A DNA stretch of 64,000 nucleotides from an uncultured Bacteroidales bacterium (GTDB lineage: Bacteria; Bacteroidota; Bacteroidia; Bacteroidales; Paludibacteraceae). The notes beneath the pieces were generated by a model, which had not been told where the DNA came from, did not search any database, and saw nothing but the letters and a program-made list of their open reading frames with translations. Each line of letters starts with the position of its first letter. The first letter of the stretch is position 1. Below, piece after piece: positions 32,315-42,207 of this stretch. The stretch lies in contig CACZFM010000019.1 in assembly GCA_902780495.1 (NCBI GenBank), forward strand, positions 19,386 to 83,385. Direction: 5' to 3'. The translations under genes and the position numbers were made by a program.

Positions 32315-33910
32315 TTAGGGTGTTCTCGTAAGATGATCCCGTGATAGTCGCGAAAGGAATTGGACACGCGTACCGGCTGCATTGTAAATAGTGCCGTCGG
32401 GACGAACCATGTAAAGAACGCCGTTGTCATAAATCTTACGGAGCGACGTAGCATCACCCTTCACTTCATCCAATGCGGTAGAAGAGGTGGTGGTCAGGTC
32501 AAGCGTGAACTCAACATCGCCGTAGCAAAGAACCGTACCGGTGATGTGGTAAACGCCATCTCCAATCTCTTCGATGGTGATGTTGGCTGTATAAACGCTG
32601 TACATCTTATTGTTGGCATCCCTGAAGAAACTGAACGTGCCATTCAGGTTGGCTTCCGTATAACTGCCGGAAATGGCCAAAGTATTCACTTCGAGCTGCA
32701 TCGTGTAGTTATTATCAGCGGCGAAGATGTCCACGAAACTACTTTGCTGTCCCAGATGCTCATCGATTTCGGCATTCGTAACGGTGAGGTTCACTTTTGT
32801 GGTAGGCTGCGGAATGGTGTAAACGAAGGTGCAGTGGTAGCAGTTTCCGTCGTAGGCGTAGAACCAAGCTTCCGCCTTGTAGCCGTTTTCAATAGCCACC
32901 ACTTTAGCGGTCACTTTCACGAGTTGGAGTGTTTCGTCATTTTTTTTGAAGGTGTTATATGCCACCTCACAGGCGTTTTCGTCAAACTCACCTACCACGC
33001 TGCCTGTGGTGAGGTAATCCAAGATAGCCATATAGGTACCGTCTGCCGTCATGCCGCCAAAGTCACAATACCCCTGTCCTTCCACAAAGCGCACTCCTTC
33101 CATCGTAAGGTCAACCATTGTATATTCGGCAGGAGTAGCGTCACGAACATAGGAAATGTTGACGGTGTAAGTGGTAGAGGCGTAGTTAAAGGTAACTGTA
33201 GCCTCTACGTGCAATCTTCCTTCCGCATCCGTATATTGTTTGTAGGTGGCGGAACTGTAGGAAGCTGAGGCGTCTTCACCTAGACTAACCCAACTATACT
33301 GTGCATTCATATTTTCAAGGGTATAAACCGTATTTTCTGTGATAGAAGCCAGCGGAAGGTTGATGGCAAAGTAGAATACGTAATCGGAAGTGGACAAGGC
33401 ATATTGCGTAAAGCCGTTCTGTGCATAAGCATCTATGCAATTATAATTTGTTGCAGTGAGGTTAAGTTCAACAGGGTCATTAAGATTCAGCCCATAGGTG
33501 ATGTTGTAGGTAGTTGTTCCATAAGTCAATGAAGCCTCCACGATAAAATTCATGCTGGCATCCACGGTTGCTTTGAAAGTGGCAGCGGTTGCTAAGTAGA
33601 TAGACTCTTCGTCCTCCTTAGCGGTGTATTCTTCATCCATATCAGTAAGCGTATATACTTTACCAAAAGTTATCTGATTTAGAGGAAGTTTGATGGCGAA
33701 GTGGAACGAGTAGTCCGTGGTATATAACGTGAACCACGTAAAGCCATGTTCACTATAGGTGTTTTGGTCAAAGGTAAAATCAGATGCAACAAGGTTTACG
33801 ACTTCTTGTGTGGCCTGCGGAGCGCGGAACGGCAGGATGGACACAGGCTTTTGGGCAAAGAGTGTGCTCATCGTCAAGAGAGAGAGCAACAGAAGTGTGA
33901 TTTTTTTCAT
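32315..33910 (-). CDS. Secreted four-repeat protein with shared C-terminal tail
   Basis: 531 residues: a signal peptide (MKKITLLLLSLLTMSTLFAQ), then four copies of a domain of about 110 residues (starting near 39, 150, 268 and 375; VNLVASDFTF, LNLTATNYN, VDLTMEGVRF, VNLTVTNAEI). Each copy has strand-rich YT.. and VYTL.NMN-like phrases. I do not recognise the family. The tail KIYDNGVLYMVRPDGTIYNA matches those of the LRR and DUF6359 proteins here. Uniquely, 14 further residues (FLSRLSRDHLTRTP) follow where the others stop. It lies 55 bp downstream of era. Confidence 0.8.
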   Translation of the reverse strand: MKKITLLLLSLLTMSTLFAQKPVSILPFRAPQATQEVVNLVASDFTFDQNTYSEHGFTWFTLYTTDYSFHFAIKLPLNQITFGKVYTLTDMDEEYTAKEDEESIYLATAATFKATVDASMNFIVEASLTYGTTTYNITYGLNLNDPVELNLTATNYNCIDAYAQNGFTQYALSTSDYVFYFAINLPLASITENTVYTLENMNAQYSWVSLGEDASASYSSATYKQYTDAEGRLHVEATVTFNYASTTYTVNISYVRDATPAEYTMVDLTMEGVRFVEGQGYCDFGGMTADGTYMAILDYLTTGSVVGEFDENACEVAYNTFKKNDETLQLVKVTAKVVAIENGYKAEAWFYAYDGNCYHCTFVYTIPQPTTKVNLTVTNAEIDEHLGQQSSFVDIFAADNNYTMQLEVNTLAISGSYTEANLNGTFSFFRDANNKMYSVYTANITIEEIGDGVYHITGTVLCYGDVEFTLDLTTTSSTALDEVKGDATSLRKIYDNGVLYMVRPDGTIYNAAGTRVQFLSRLSRDHLTRTP

Positions 33911-33965
33911 GTCTGTAAATGTTTAATTAGTTAGTTAATTTATTTATCAGGCTCTTTTCCGAGCT

Positions 33966-34856
33966 TTATTTGAGGTCATATCCATAATGGCGGAGACGCG
34001 CCTGCGAACTGCGCCAGTCCTTGTCCACCTTGACAAAGAGTTGCAGGAAGACTTGCTTTTGGAAGAACGCTTCGATGTCCTTTCTTGCCAGCGTGCCCAC
34101 CTTTTTGAGGGCTGTACCCTTGTGCCCGATGATGATGCCCTTCTGGCTTTCGCGCTCTACATAGATGATGGCAGAGATACGAATGATTTCCTCTTCTTCC
34201 AGGAAAGACTCCACCTCCACCTCTACGCTATAGGGGATTTCCTTGTCATAGCAAAGGAGAATCTTCTCGCGTATAATCTCATCCACAAAGAAGCGGGCAG
34301 GTTTATCGGTGAGTTGGTCCTTGTCAAAGAACGGCGGACATTCGGGCAATGCGGCCTTGATGGCAGCAAACAACTGCTCCACCCCAAACTGCTCCTTGGC
34401 AGAAATAGGGAAGACGGTTGCATCGGGCAGTTCGCGGTGCCAGAACTCAACGAGGTTATCCAGCGTGTCCTGCGTGGTGAGGTCAATCTTGTTGATGATG
34501 AGAAAGACCTTTGTGCCCGCTGCCGACATACGTTTCACTTTATCCAGGAAATCGGCGTTCTTGTCGGGCGTATCCTGCACATCGGTGACATAGAGCAACA
34601 CATCCGCATCCACCAAGGCGGAGCGTGAGAACTCCAACATCTGCTCTTGCAGCCGATAGTTAGGGCGCAGCACACCGGGCGTGTCGGAATAGACAATCTG
34701 GAAATCATCGCCATTGACAATACCCATGATGCGGTGGCGGGTGGTCTGCGCTTTCGATGTGATAATAGAAAGCCGTTCCCCCACCAATGCGTTCATAAGG
34801 GTTGATTTCCCGACATTCGGGTTGCCTACTATGTTAACAAATCCTGAGCAATGCAT
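33966..34856 (-). CDS. era: GTPase Era
   Basis: 296 residues. The GTPase domain has G1 GNPNVGKST, G3 DTPG and G4 NKID. The C-terminal KH RNA-binding domain follows (VERESQKGIIIGHKGTALKK, about 235). Era binds 16S rRNA and helps assemble the small subunit. It starts 12 bp after the M16 peptidase gene, so the two are probably co-transcribed. Confidence 0.96.
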   Translation of the reverse strand: MHCSGFVNIVGNPNVGKSTLMNALVGERLSIITSKAQTTRHRIMGIVNGDDFQIVYSDTPGVLRPNYRLQEQMLEFSRSALVDADVLLYVTDVQDTPDKNADFLDKVKRMSAAGTKVFLIINKIDLTTQDTLDNLVEFWHRELPDATVFPISAKEQFGVEQLFAAIKAALPECPPFFDKDQLTDKPARFFVDEIIREKILLCYDKEIPYSVEVEVESFLEEEEIIRISAIIYVERESQKGIIIGHKGTALKKVGTLARKDIEAFFQKQVFLQLFVKVDKDWRSSQARLRHYGYDLK

Positions 34857-34868
34857 GTGGTGGTGGGG

Positions 34869-37751
34869 TTAGTCGAAGTCAATCGGCGCAAACAAGGTTG
34901 CGTTGCTTACTTTCTTCACTTTGGCTATTTTCTTCAGTTCCTTCATGTCAATCAATTTGGGGTCTCCCATGATGATAACAGTCAGCGGTTGATTCTGGAT
35001 ATTCTCTTGGTAGTAGTTGAAGAGTTGGTCCCATGTAAGCGCCTCCAGTGCAGGTTTGTTGACCCGTGCAGGATCATCGTTGTACCCGATACGTTTCCAT
35101 GCATCATACGTCATACTCTTGCGGCGCATAGAGGGTTTGTTAATCTGGTTCTCCTGTCGCAGACTGCTCTTCAGGGCATCCATACGTTCGGGTGCCTGCG
35201 GCAGCGAGTCAAGGATATGGCGGAAAGTGGCCACCGCTTCGACAACCTTGTCCGACTGCGTGCCGATATAGCCCATGAAGCAACCGTTCTTGCCGGGCAG
35301 GGCACCTTGCTGCATAAGGCCGTAAGCAGTGTAGGCCATTGAGCGCTTGGTGCGAATCTCGTCCATGACAACGCCCGTGAACCCACCGGAGAAATACTGA
35401 TTGAAGGCTTCGCACAAGACATCATCCGCGATATTGTAGGGCTTGCCGTTGAAATAGAAATAGATAGTGGCCTGCTGCACTTTGCTGTCAGGCAGGAAGA
35501 AGATCTGCGGCTCGGTGTAGGTCTGGCGGTCGCGAATCTCCGGCGATGTGGAAGGTTTGACTCCGTCCTGCAAAGGCAGTGCGGCTTGCACTTCGGCAGG
35601 CGTATGGGTTCCGCAATAGTGCACATCCAACGCATACTTGGTGGCCTCCTGGAAGTCGGTGGAGAGGCGCAGTTCGTTCATATCGTAGATATCCATGAAC
35701 GGCACAACATCCAAGAAGCGGGATTCCTTGCCATAGAGGACGTATTCACGCAGTGCGTCCGCCCACACGGAATGCATCTTCTTGAGCGTGAAACGGGAAT
35801 TGAGTTCCTGTCCCTTGAAGGCATCCAGTTGCTTCTTGTCCAGTTTGGGCATAAGAATCTGCATATTGACCAGTTTGCATATCTCTTCCATGTGCTCATC
35901 TTCTCCGAGAATCTGGACGGTGAGGTAACTCTCCGAAACGCCGTAAGCGATACGTCCGCCCAATTCACTGAGACGACGACGGAACGACTGCGGATCCATA
36001 TCCGGCATCATACCGGCAGAGTTCATCAAAGCCACGCTGTATTCCAGCATAGGAATCTTCTTGGTTCCGACACCGTAACGGAGCGTGAGAGTGAAGATAT
36101 TGTTCTTGGTGTTCTTCGTATAATGCAAGCGTATATTTTCATCCAATTGGCTTATCTGCACATCGTTCATGTCCATATAGGTTTCTTTTACAGCACCTTC
36201 GGGCAACTGACGGAACTGCTTGGCATACTCAGTCTCCACACCTTTGGGCATATCCAAGGGTTTGATTTGAGGTTTTGCCAGTTTGTTGGGTTTCAGTTCG
36301 CCCTCGTCGAACGAGACAGTCAGATGTTTGGTGTCGAAATACTTCTTGGCGACACGCTGAATATCTTCTTTGGTGAGTGCCTGGATGGATTCGTTGTCCG
36401 TGAAAATACGCTCGGTCGGAATGCCGTAGATATAGCATTGTAGCAGGCTGTTTATCTTGCCGGCTCCCTCTTCAAACATGAGCGTGTTGTTCTGATTATA
36501 TTCCTTTTTGACGGCAGTGATGAGCCAATCGGGAATATCCCCCGTTTTCAGTTTATCCACCTCACGCATAACGATTTTCTGTGTGGCGGAATTGGACTCA
36601 AAACGCCGTTGCTCCACATCATAGTAAGGCATGGCGGCAATAAGGATACGCCCCATGTCACGGCGGGCATCAAACGAACAGGAAGCGGATGTCACTTCAC
36701 CATCCAACGTAATCTTGTCCAAGAGACCTGTTTCGGAACTGTTGCTCAGCAGACTGCAAGCAAATTCCAACGGAAGCAAATCCTCGCTGTCCATCTTCAC
36801 ACCCTCAAATGCCCAGAACACTTGCGGATAGTAACCCATCTTGAACTTTTTCTCCACACCTGCCTGGAAATTGGCATCGGGATAGGCAGTACGCTGTGGC
36901 AGTTCCGCCGAACGCAACCTGCCGAAAGTCTGTTCAATCATAGGTTTGGTGGTCTCGGTGTCAAAATCACCGACAATGATAAGCGCCATATTATTAGGCA
37001 CATACCAGGTGTTGTAGAATTCTATCAGTTTACTCAAACGCGGATTTTTCAAGTGTTCCGGTTTGCCGATGATGTTACGTTGGTAAGGATGCCCTTTGTA
37101 GAGTTCCTCAAACAAATGGTCACGCACCTGCGATTGCAGGTCGTTGGCATACATATTATATTCCTCGAACACGTTCTCCAGTTCTGCCTGGAAAGTGCGG
37201 AATACCGGTTTGTCCAAACGGTCGGAGAAGATAGTCAGCCATTTGAGCATCTGGTTTCCGGGGAACGAGTTGTGATAGCAAGTCATGTCATAACTGGTGA
37301 AGGCATTGACGCCGGTGGCACCTATGCCATCCATCATAGCAAAGAAATCCTCTGTGGTGCTCACTTTCGCTTCTTCAATGGAAGCACGATTGATTTGCTG
37401 AATAATTGTGTCCCGCTGCACCTCATCGGTTGTTTCAGCCAAAAGGTCATACAGACGGATGATTTCTTCGTAATAAGGTTTCTCTTTCTCCCAATCCAAG
37501 GCACCGATACGTTGTGTACCTTTGAAAAGCATGTGCTCCAAATAATGCGCCAAGCCGGTATATTGCTCCGGCTCATCAATAGCACCTGCGCGGACAGCCA
37601 CATAGCCTGTGACATCCGGCTGGTCATGGTCTTCCCAAAGAAGAACGGTGAGACCATTCGGCAACGTGTATTCACTCAAGCCCTGACGGGACTGGGCGGA
37701 TACGGTTAGGGTTATAACGGAGAAGAAAAGTATAAAAATCGATTTTTTCAT
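34869..37751 (-). CDS. M16-family (pitrilysin/insulinase-like) zinc peptidase
   Basis: 960 residues with a signal peptide (MKKSIFILFFSVITLTVSAQ). The active-site motif HYLEH spans residues 69-73 and the distal Glu lies in ELENVFEEYNM (about 190). Two M16 halves form the full clamshell; the second half lacks the HxxEH motif, as usual for the inactive repeat. It degrades peptides in the periplasm or at the surface. It is followed by era. Confidence 0.92.
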   Translation of the reverse strand: MKKSIFILFFSVITLTVSAQSRQGLSEYTLPNGLTVLLWEDHDQPDVTGYVAVRAGAIDEPEQYTGLAHYLEHMLFKGTQRIGALDWEKEKPYYEEIIRLYDLLAETTDEVQRDTIIQQINRASIEEAKVSTTEDFFAMMDGIGATGVNAFTSYDMTCYHNSFPGNQMLKWLTIFSDRLDKPVFRTFQAELENVFEEYNMYANDLQSQVRDHLFEELYKGHPYQRNIIGKPEHLKNPRLSKLIEFYNTWYVPNNMALIIVGDFDTETTKPMIEQTFGRLRSAELPQRTAYPDANFQAGVEKKFKMGYYPQVFWAFEGVKMDSEDLLPLEFACSLLSNSSETGLLDKITLDGEVTSASCSFDARRDMGRILIAAMPYYDVEQRRFESNSATQKIVMREVDKLKTGDIPDWLITAVKKEYNQNNTLMFEEGAGKINSLLQCYIYGIPTERIFTDNESIQALTKEDIQRVAKKYFDTKHLTVSFDEGELKPNKLAKPQIKPLDMPKGVETEYAKQFRQLPEGAVKETYMDMNDVQISQLDENIRLHYTKNTKNNIFTLTLRYGVGTKKIPMLEYSVALMNSAGMMPDMDPQSFRRRLSELGGRIAYGVSESYLTVQILGEDEHMEEICKLVNMQILMPKLDKKQLDAFKGQELNSRFTLKKMHSVWADALREYVLYGKESRFLDVVPFMDIYDMNELRLSTDFQEATKYALDVHYCGTHTPAEVQAALPLQDGVKPSTSPEIRDRQTYTEPQIFFLPDSKVQQATIYFYFNGKPYNIADDVLCEAFNQYFSGGFTGVVMDEIRTKRSMAYTAYGLMQQGALPGKNGCFMGYIGTQSDKVVEAVATFRHILDSLPQAPERMDALKSSLRQENQINKPSMRRKSMTYDAWKRIGYNDDPARVNKPALEALTWDQLFNYYQENIQNQPLTVIIMGDPKLIDMKELKKIAKVKKVSNATLFAPIDFD

Positions 37752-37852
37752 GACTTCGATTGCTTTATGATTATGATTTAGGCTCTAAGACAAATGACAA
37801 GATATGCTTATTGCCGTCCAAAGACACAATAAGCATATCCATATCAAGCGTA
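37752..37852. other. Gap between tdh and the M16 peptidase gene
   Basis: 101 bp. It contains the direct repeat GACAA(AT)..GATATGCTTA and ACACAATAAGCATATCC, giving an imperfect inverted repeat (GATATGCTTATTG with CAATAAGCATATC, 37800-37840) that could terminate tdh. Confidence 0.55.
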
Positions 37853-38878
37853 TTACCACTCCAGTAAGACTTTACCACATTGGCCGCTGACCATAACGTC
37901 AAAGCCTTTCTGGAAGTCATCAAACTTGAAGCGGTGTGTGATAACAGGACTGAGGTCAAGACCACCCAACAGCATCTGTTCCATCTGATACCAGGTTTCC
38001 CACATACGGCGGCCTGTAATACCCTTGATGGTCAAGGCGTTGAAGATGACATCACTCCAATTCACTTTTGTATCAGAAGGCAGGATACCCAATTGGGCGA
38101 TGTTGGAGCCTTTGTACATGTGCGCAATCATATCGTTGAAAGCAGCAGGAGCACCGGACATTTCCAAACCGACATCAAAGCCACGAATACCCAGCGCCTC
38201 CATGGCCTGATCGATAGTCTCGCCCTTGGCACCATTGACGGTAACCGTTGCACCCATTTTCTTTGCTATTTCCAAACGCAGAGGATTGAAGTCGGTAACA
38301 ACGATGTTCTTGGCACCCGCATAGCGGCAGATTCCGGCAGCCATCGTTCCAATCAAGCCGGCACCGGTAATCAAGACATCTTCGCCCAACAACGGGAAAG
38401 CAAGGGCTGTATGCGTAGCATTTCCGAACGGGTCCATGATAGCGGCAAAATCATCCGGTATTTCAGGACGCAACTTCACCACGTTCGATTCGGGGATGGT
38501 AACATATTCGGCGAAAGCACCGTCCTTTCCGCTAATGCCCACCGACTTGGTGTTTTCACACACGTGTCCGAAGCCACGGCGGCAGTTACGGCAATGGCCG
38601 CAGACGATATGGCCTTCCGCTGTAACACGGTCGCCCACTTTGTAACGCGTAACGCCGGGCCCCACTTCCGCAACAACACCTACAAACTCGTGACCCATCG
38701 TATAGGGCGGTTTGCAATGTGTCTGAGACCATTCGTCCCATTTATACATGTGCAAGTCGGTACCACAGATAGCGGCTTTCGTTACTTTAATCAATACGTC
38801 ATTGACGCCAACTTCAGGCATTGGAACTTCTTCCATCCAAATGCCATACTCAGGATAACGTTTAACTAATGCTTTCAT
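37853..38878 (-). CDS. tdh: L-threonine 3-dehydrogenase
   Basis: 341 residues, the usual Tdh length. It oxidises L-threonine to 2-amino-3-ketobutyrate with NAD. The catalytic zinc site includes AICGTDLHMYKWDEW (about 37) and MGHEFVG (His62-Glu63). The structural zinc site is CGHCRNCRRGFGHVC (about 94-108). The Rossmann loop is in ITGAGLIGTMAAGI (about 171). The usual partner kbl is not adjacent. Confidence 0.93.
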   Translation of the reverse strand: MKALVKRYPEYGIWMEEVPMPEVGVNDVLIKVTKAAICGTDLHMYKWDEWSQTHCKPPYTMGHEFVGVVAEVGPGVTRYKVGDRVTAEGHIVCGHCRNCRRGFGHVCENTKSVGISGKDGAFAEYVTIPESNVVKLRPEIPDDFAAIMDPFGNATHTALAFPLLGEDVLITGAGLIGTMAAGICRYAGAKNIVVTDFNPLRLEIAKKMGATVTVNGAKGETIDQAMEALGIRGFDVGLEMSGAPAAFNDMIAHMYKGSNIAQLGILPSDTKVNWSDVIFNALTIKGITGRRMWETWYQMEQMLLGGLDLSPVITHRFKFDDFQKGFDVMVSGQCGKVLLEW

Positions 38879-38911
38879 GGTTGTATGTTTTTGTTTTTTA
38901 TGTTACACGCT

Positions 38912-38944
38912 GCAAAGATACAATGAATTTGGTATATATGCAAA
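38912..38944 (-). promoter_or_regulatory. Promoter of tdh
   Basis: On the minus strand TTTG (38941-38944) and TATCTTTGC (38912-38920) are 20 bp apart. The ATG is about 27 nt downstream of the expected start. Confidence 0.75.
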
Positions 38945-38994
38945 TATTTGTTGCTTTTTTTTGCAAAAGACTGCATATTCGTCAGAAAATGCAC

Positions 38995-39582
38995 TTATTC
39001 TATACTTTTTAAGTAAGAATACACGCGCTGAATGGGGAAACCCATTACATTGAAATAGGACCCCTGTATGCCGGTCACCCCGATATACCCGATCCATTCC
39101 TGAATGCCGTATGCCCCGGCCTTGTCTAACGGGCGATAGGTGCGGACATAGTAACTAATCTCATCGTCTGTGAGCTGGCGGAATGTGACATCCGATTGGC
39201 AAACAAACGAGTGCAGTTCCTTATCTTTCTTTTTATAGAACGATGAGGGTGAGACACGGAACGTGACGGCCGTATAAACCTGATGTGTCTTGCCGCTCAG
39301 TAATCTGAGCATACGGCGCGCATCGGCATCGTCCTTGGGTTTCCCGAGCATTTGCCCGTCCAGCCAAACGATGGTGTCAGCGGTGATAAGCACTTCATCC
39401 TCCGCCAAGGGTTTGGTATAGGCACGCGCTTTCATTTGTGAGATAAAAATAGGTATCTCCCCTGCCTGCAGTTCCGACGGATAAGATTCATCCGCTTTGA
39501 TGAGAACGGTCTTGAAAGGAATATCTATGCCTGCCAACAATTCACGGCGGCGTGGACTTTTGGAACCAAGTATCAGTCGCAT
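38995..39582 (-). CDS. maf: Maf-like nucleotide pyrophosphatase
   Basis: 195 residues. It begins LILGSKSPRRRELLAGI, the Maf substrate loop. LITADTIVWLDGQMLGKPKD (about 64-84) and GKTHQVYTAV (about 97) complete the active site. The family hydrolyses dTTP, UTP and modified nucleotides. It is 4 bp downstream of the UbiA-family gene and shares its operon (ackA-amylase-ubiA-maf). Confidence 0.93.
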   Translation of the reverse strand: MRLILGSKSPRRRELLAGIDIPFKTVLIKADESYPSELQAGEIPIFISQMKARAYTKPLAEDEVLITADTIVWLDGQMLGKPKDDADARRMLRLLSGKTHQVYTAVTFRVSPSSFYKKKDKELHSFVCQSDVTFRQLTDDEISYYVRTYRPLDKAGAYGIQEWIGYIGVTGIQGSYFNVMGFPIQRVYSYLKSIE

Positions 39583-39586
39583 ACGA

Positions 39587-40540
39587 TTACAATAGACGGA
39601 AAATTATATAACTATATAGCGTTCCTATAAACATCAGAAATTTCATCAGACCTTGTGACGACTTGTAGTCCGATGGAATCTTTGCCGCCCATAGGAGTGC
39701 CAGATAACAGACAAAAGGTGTCAAGATACCAAATATCAGGAAACGGACAGACGGACTGTTCCAACCTGTCGGGAACGGAAGAACCGCCCACTGGAAATAA
39801 CACAACAAAACCATGGTTCCCAGCGAAAGGAGAGTAAGCACAATCTTTGTAGTCATATTACCACAACAGATGGGCAGAGTCCGGCATTCCAGTTCACAAT
39901 CTCCATTCTGATCCTGCAGGTCTTTTGTTATCTCACGAATGATAGTACACAAGAACGCGAACAGCGCAAAACCACCGAGCCAGGCATACAAATCATGTTG
40001 GAACGGCAGATAAGGCATTACTATGTCATAATGCAGATTAAGCCATGCTACGTTGGCCATCGCAACTGTTAACGGCACGAGACCTGCCATCAAGGCAATA
40101 ATGATGTTACCTACCAGCAGCATCCGTTTGTAACTGGCAGAATAGAACCATAGTAATCCGGGCGTAAGGATATACACAATAGCAAGATGGAGACTTCTGC
40201 TCATCCATGCTGCAGTCAGCCCTGTCACCACACCTAATGCAGTAAGAACCTGAAACATACGCATGGCTTGTATTTTGCTGATACCATTCGTTACCACCAA
40301 TTGATCCGGACGATTGATACGGTCTATCTTCACATCAAAATAATCGTTAATGACATATCCTCCGGCAGCAATCAGTACGGTGGCAACAATCATCAGCAAC
40401 AGCAACCACCATGGCAAAACTTCAGGGAAACCGATATGCCGCAAAACGGGCACAGCCACCCATTTTTCCATTGTCCAAAGAAGGACGGCAAGGAAGAACA
40501 GGTTCTCTATTCGCAGAAGTTTGCAGATATTCCGTATCAT
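39587..40540 (-). CDS. UbiA-family prenyltransferase (geranylgeranylglycerol-phosphate geranylgeranyltransferase-like)
   Basis: 317 residues with about eight membrane helices. The first Asp-rich motif is NDYFDVKIDRINRPDQL (about 65) and the second is TKDLQDQNGD (about 205). Bacteroidota commonly carry this archaeal-type member, next to maf. The lipid made is not established from sequence. The ATG overlaps the amylase stop (ATGA). Confidence 0.87.
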   Translation of the reverse strand: MIRNICKLLRIENLFFLAVLLWTMEKWVAVPVLRHIGFPEVLPWWLLLLMIVATVLIAAGGYVINDYFDVKIDRINRPDQLVVTNGISKIQAMRMFQVLTALGVVTGLTAAWMSRSLHLAIVYILTPGLLWFYSASYKRMLLVGNIIIALMAGLVPLTVAMANVAWLNLHYDIVMPYLPFQHDLYAWLGGFALFAFLCTIIREITKDLQDQNGDCELECRTLPICCGNMTTKIVLTLLSLGTMVLLCYFQWAVLPFPTGWNSPSVRFLIFGILTPFVCYLALLWAAKIPSDYKSSQGLMKFLMFIGTLYSYIIFRLL

Positions 40541-42207
40541 TTCTTTGTGTGTTTCTTAGGCGTTTCTATCCGCAATATGACACCCTGCCAGGCCTGCAAT
40601 GTCAGCGCCACCGGCGTTTGGCTGTTGAATGGGATAGACTTATATTTGGCACCCGTCAGCAGATCCTGTGCCTTACAGGTGACATACTCTTCCTGCTCCA
40701 AATAGGTGAACGCCTCTTGAGGGATACGCACCTGCATATCCACTTTGCGATCATCGAAATTGAGCACAATAAGCAATGTTTCCGACTCATGTTTGCGGAT
40801 ATACGCAAATTGCTCATGGCGATTAAATCCGTCACCTTGTGCGTATTCCAAGTCAAACATCTTTCCTTCCGAAATAGCTTTGTTGTCGCGTGCCGTGGTA
40901 AGCAGGCGCTGATAGAACAAACGGAGTTCTTTCTGTTCTGCAGAAAGCATACGACCGTTAAACTTGCCATGATTAGCCCATGCCTGCAAACTTTCCAGTC
41001 CCCAATAATCGAAGATACTGCTACGACCATCCATGCCGGAGAAACCTTCGGAATACATACCTGTTTCGCCCAATTCCTGACCTGCATAAATCAGCACAGG
41101 GTTACAGCCTAAGGTTGCCGCGACAATCATTGCCGGTTCTGCACAACGACCGCTTCCGCAGAAGAAACCGGAGGCAATGCGCTGTTCATCGTGATTTTCA
41201 AGGAAATAAAGCATCTTTTCCCTAAAATCCTCCACCGCTTGCCATTGTTGCGTAATTCCCTCCACCGGCCAGCTCTTGCTGGTCGCGCCACGCAGATACT
41301 CGTACATTCCGACCTTGTCGTACAAGTAATCAAATCCTGCCTTCAAATAATCGCGGTAAAGTTCGGGATTGTAACATTCCCCGATAAACTGCACCTTCGG
41401 ATAGAATGTACGAATGGATTTAATCACCCATGCAAAGAATTCCACAGGCACCATTTCCGCCATATCCACACGGAACGCATCTACGCCTTTGCGTGCCCAA
41501 TAATGCAGAATATCCTGCATCTTGAACCAAATTGAGGGAATGGGGTCAAACTGCTTTTCTCCCCCCCCCTGGTAATGAACACCGTAATTCAGTTTAACCG
41601 TCTCATACCAGTCATCCCGCGAAGGATGTGCAGAGAAGCAGTCGTTACCCGTCACACGCGCCGGATTTTCCTCGTATCCCTCAATCGGGAACTGCGGAGC
41701 AAATGCCTCGCCCGGCAGGTAGTAGAAGTTGTTGAGCGGCGAAAATGCCCATTCGGGATGGTCACCCTGTCCTAAATCCTTCACCCCTCTCGGCTTGCAT
41801 TTCGATTTATATTCACGGCTGACGTGATTGGGAATGAAATCCATTACCACTTTCAGCCCCATTTTATGCGTGCGGCGGATAAGGCTTTCGTATTCTGCCA
41901 TTCGTTTGGATTCGTCCACTGCCAAATCGGGATCTACATCGTAGTAATCCGTTATGGCATACGGACTGCCGGCCTTTCCTTTGGTGATAGATGGATTGTT
42001 ACGCGCCGCTGTGGCATGCCGGATTACTCCGGTGTACCACACGTGCGTAGCGCCAAGGTCTTGGATGGCTTTCAGGGCTTTATCGGTTATTTCCTCGAAC
42101 TTGCCACAGCCGTTTTCTTCCAGAGTCCCCGCATGTTTGCGCGTTTCGTTGTAATTGGTGAACGTACGCACAAACAACTGATAGATGATCGGTTTCAACT
42201 TATTCAC
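40537..42207 (-). CDS. Cytoplasmic GH13 alpha-amylase-family protein
   Basis: 556 residues without signal peptide. GH13 motifs: VVMDFIPNHVS (about 120), GVDAFRVDMAEMVP (nucleophile Asp, about 240), FIGECYNPEL (acid/base Glu, about 275) and FLENHDEQRIAS (about 338). It probably acts on internal glycogen or maltodextrin. The start is GTG at 42207, overlapping the ackA stop by GTGA, so it is translationally coupled to ackA, an unusual link between acetate metabolism and glucan degradation. Confidence 0.9.
   Translation of the reverse strand: MNKLKPIIYQLFVRTFTNYNETRKHAGTLEENGCGKFEEITDKALKAIQDLGATHVWYTGVIRHATAARNNPSITKGKAGSPYAITDYYDVDPDLAVDESKRMAEYESLIRRTHKMGLKVVMDFIPNHVSREYKSKCKPRGVKDLGQGDHPEWAFSPLNNFYYLPGEAFAPQFPIEGYEENPARVTGNDCFSAHPSRDDWYETVKLNYGVHYQGGGEKQFDPIPSIWFKMQDILHYWARKGVDAFRVDMAEMVPVEFFAWVIKSIRTFYPKVQFIGECYNPELYRDYLKAGFDYLYDKVGMYEYLRGATSKSWPVEGITQQWQAVEDFREKMLYFLENHDEQRIASGFFCGSGRCAEPAMIVAATLGCNPVLIYAGQELGETGMYSEGFSGMDGRSSIFDYWGLESLQAWANHGKFNGRMLSAEQKELRLFYQRLLTTARDNKAISEGKMFDLEYAQGDGFNRHEQFAYIRKHESETLLIVLNFDDRKVDMQVRIPQEAFTYLEQEEYVTCKAQDLLTGAKYKSIPFNSQTPVALTLQAWQGVILRIETPKKHTKK

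Noticed and set aside
36609..37709. A 366-codon plus-strand ORF
   Set aside because: It is antisense to the M16 peptidase, whose active-site motif and full length show it is the real gene.
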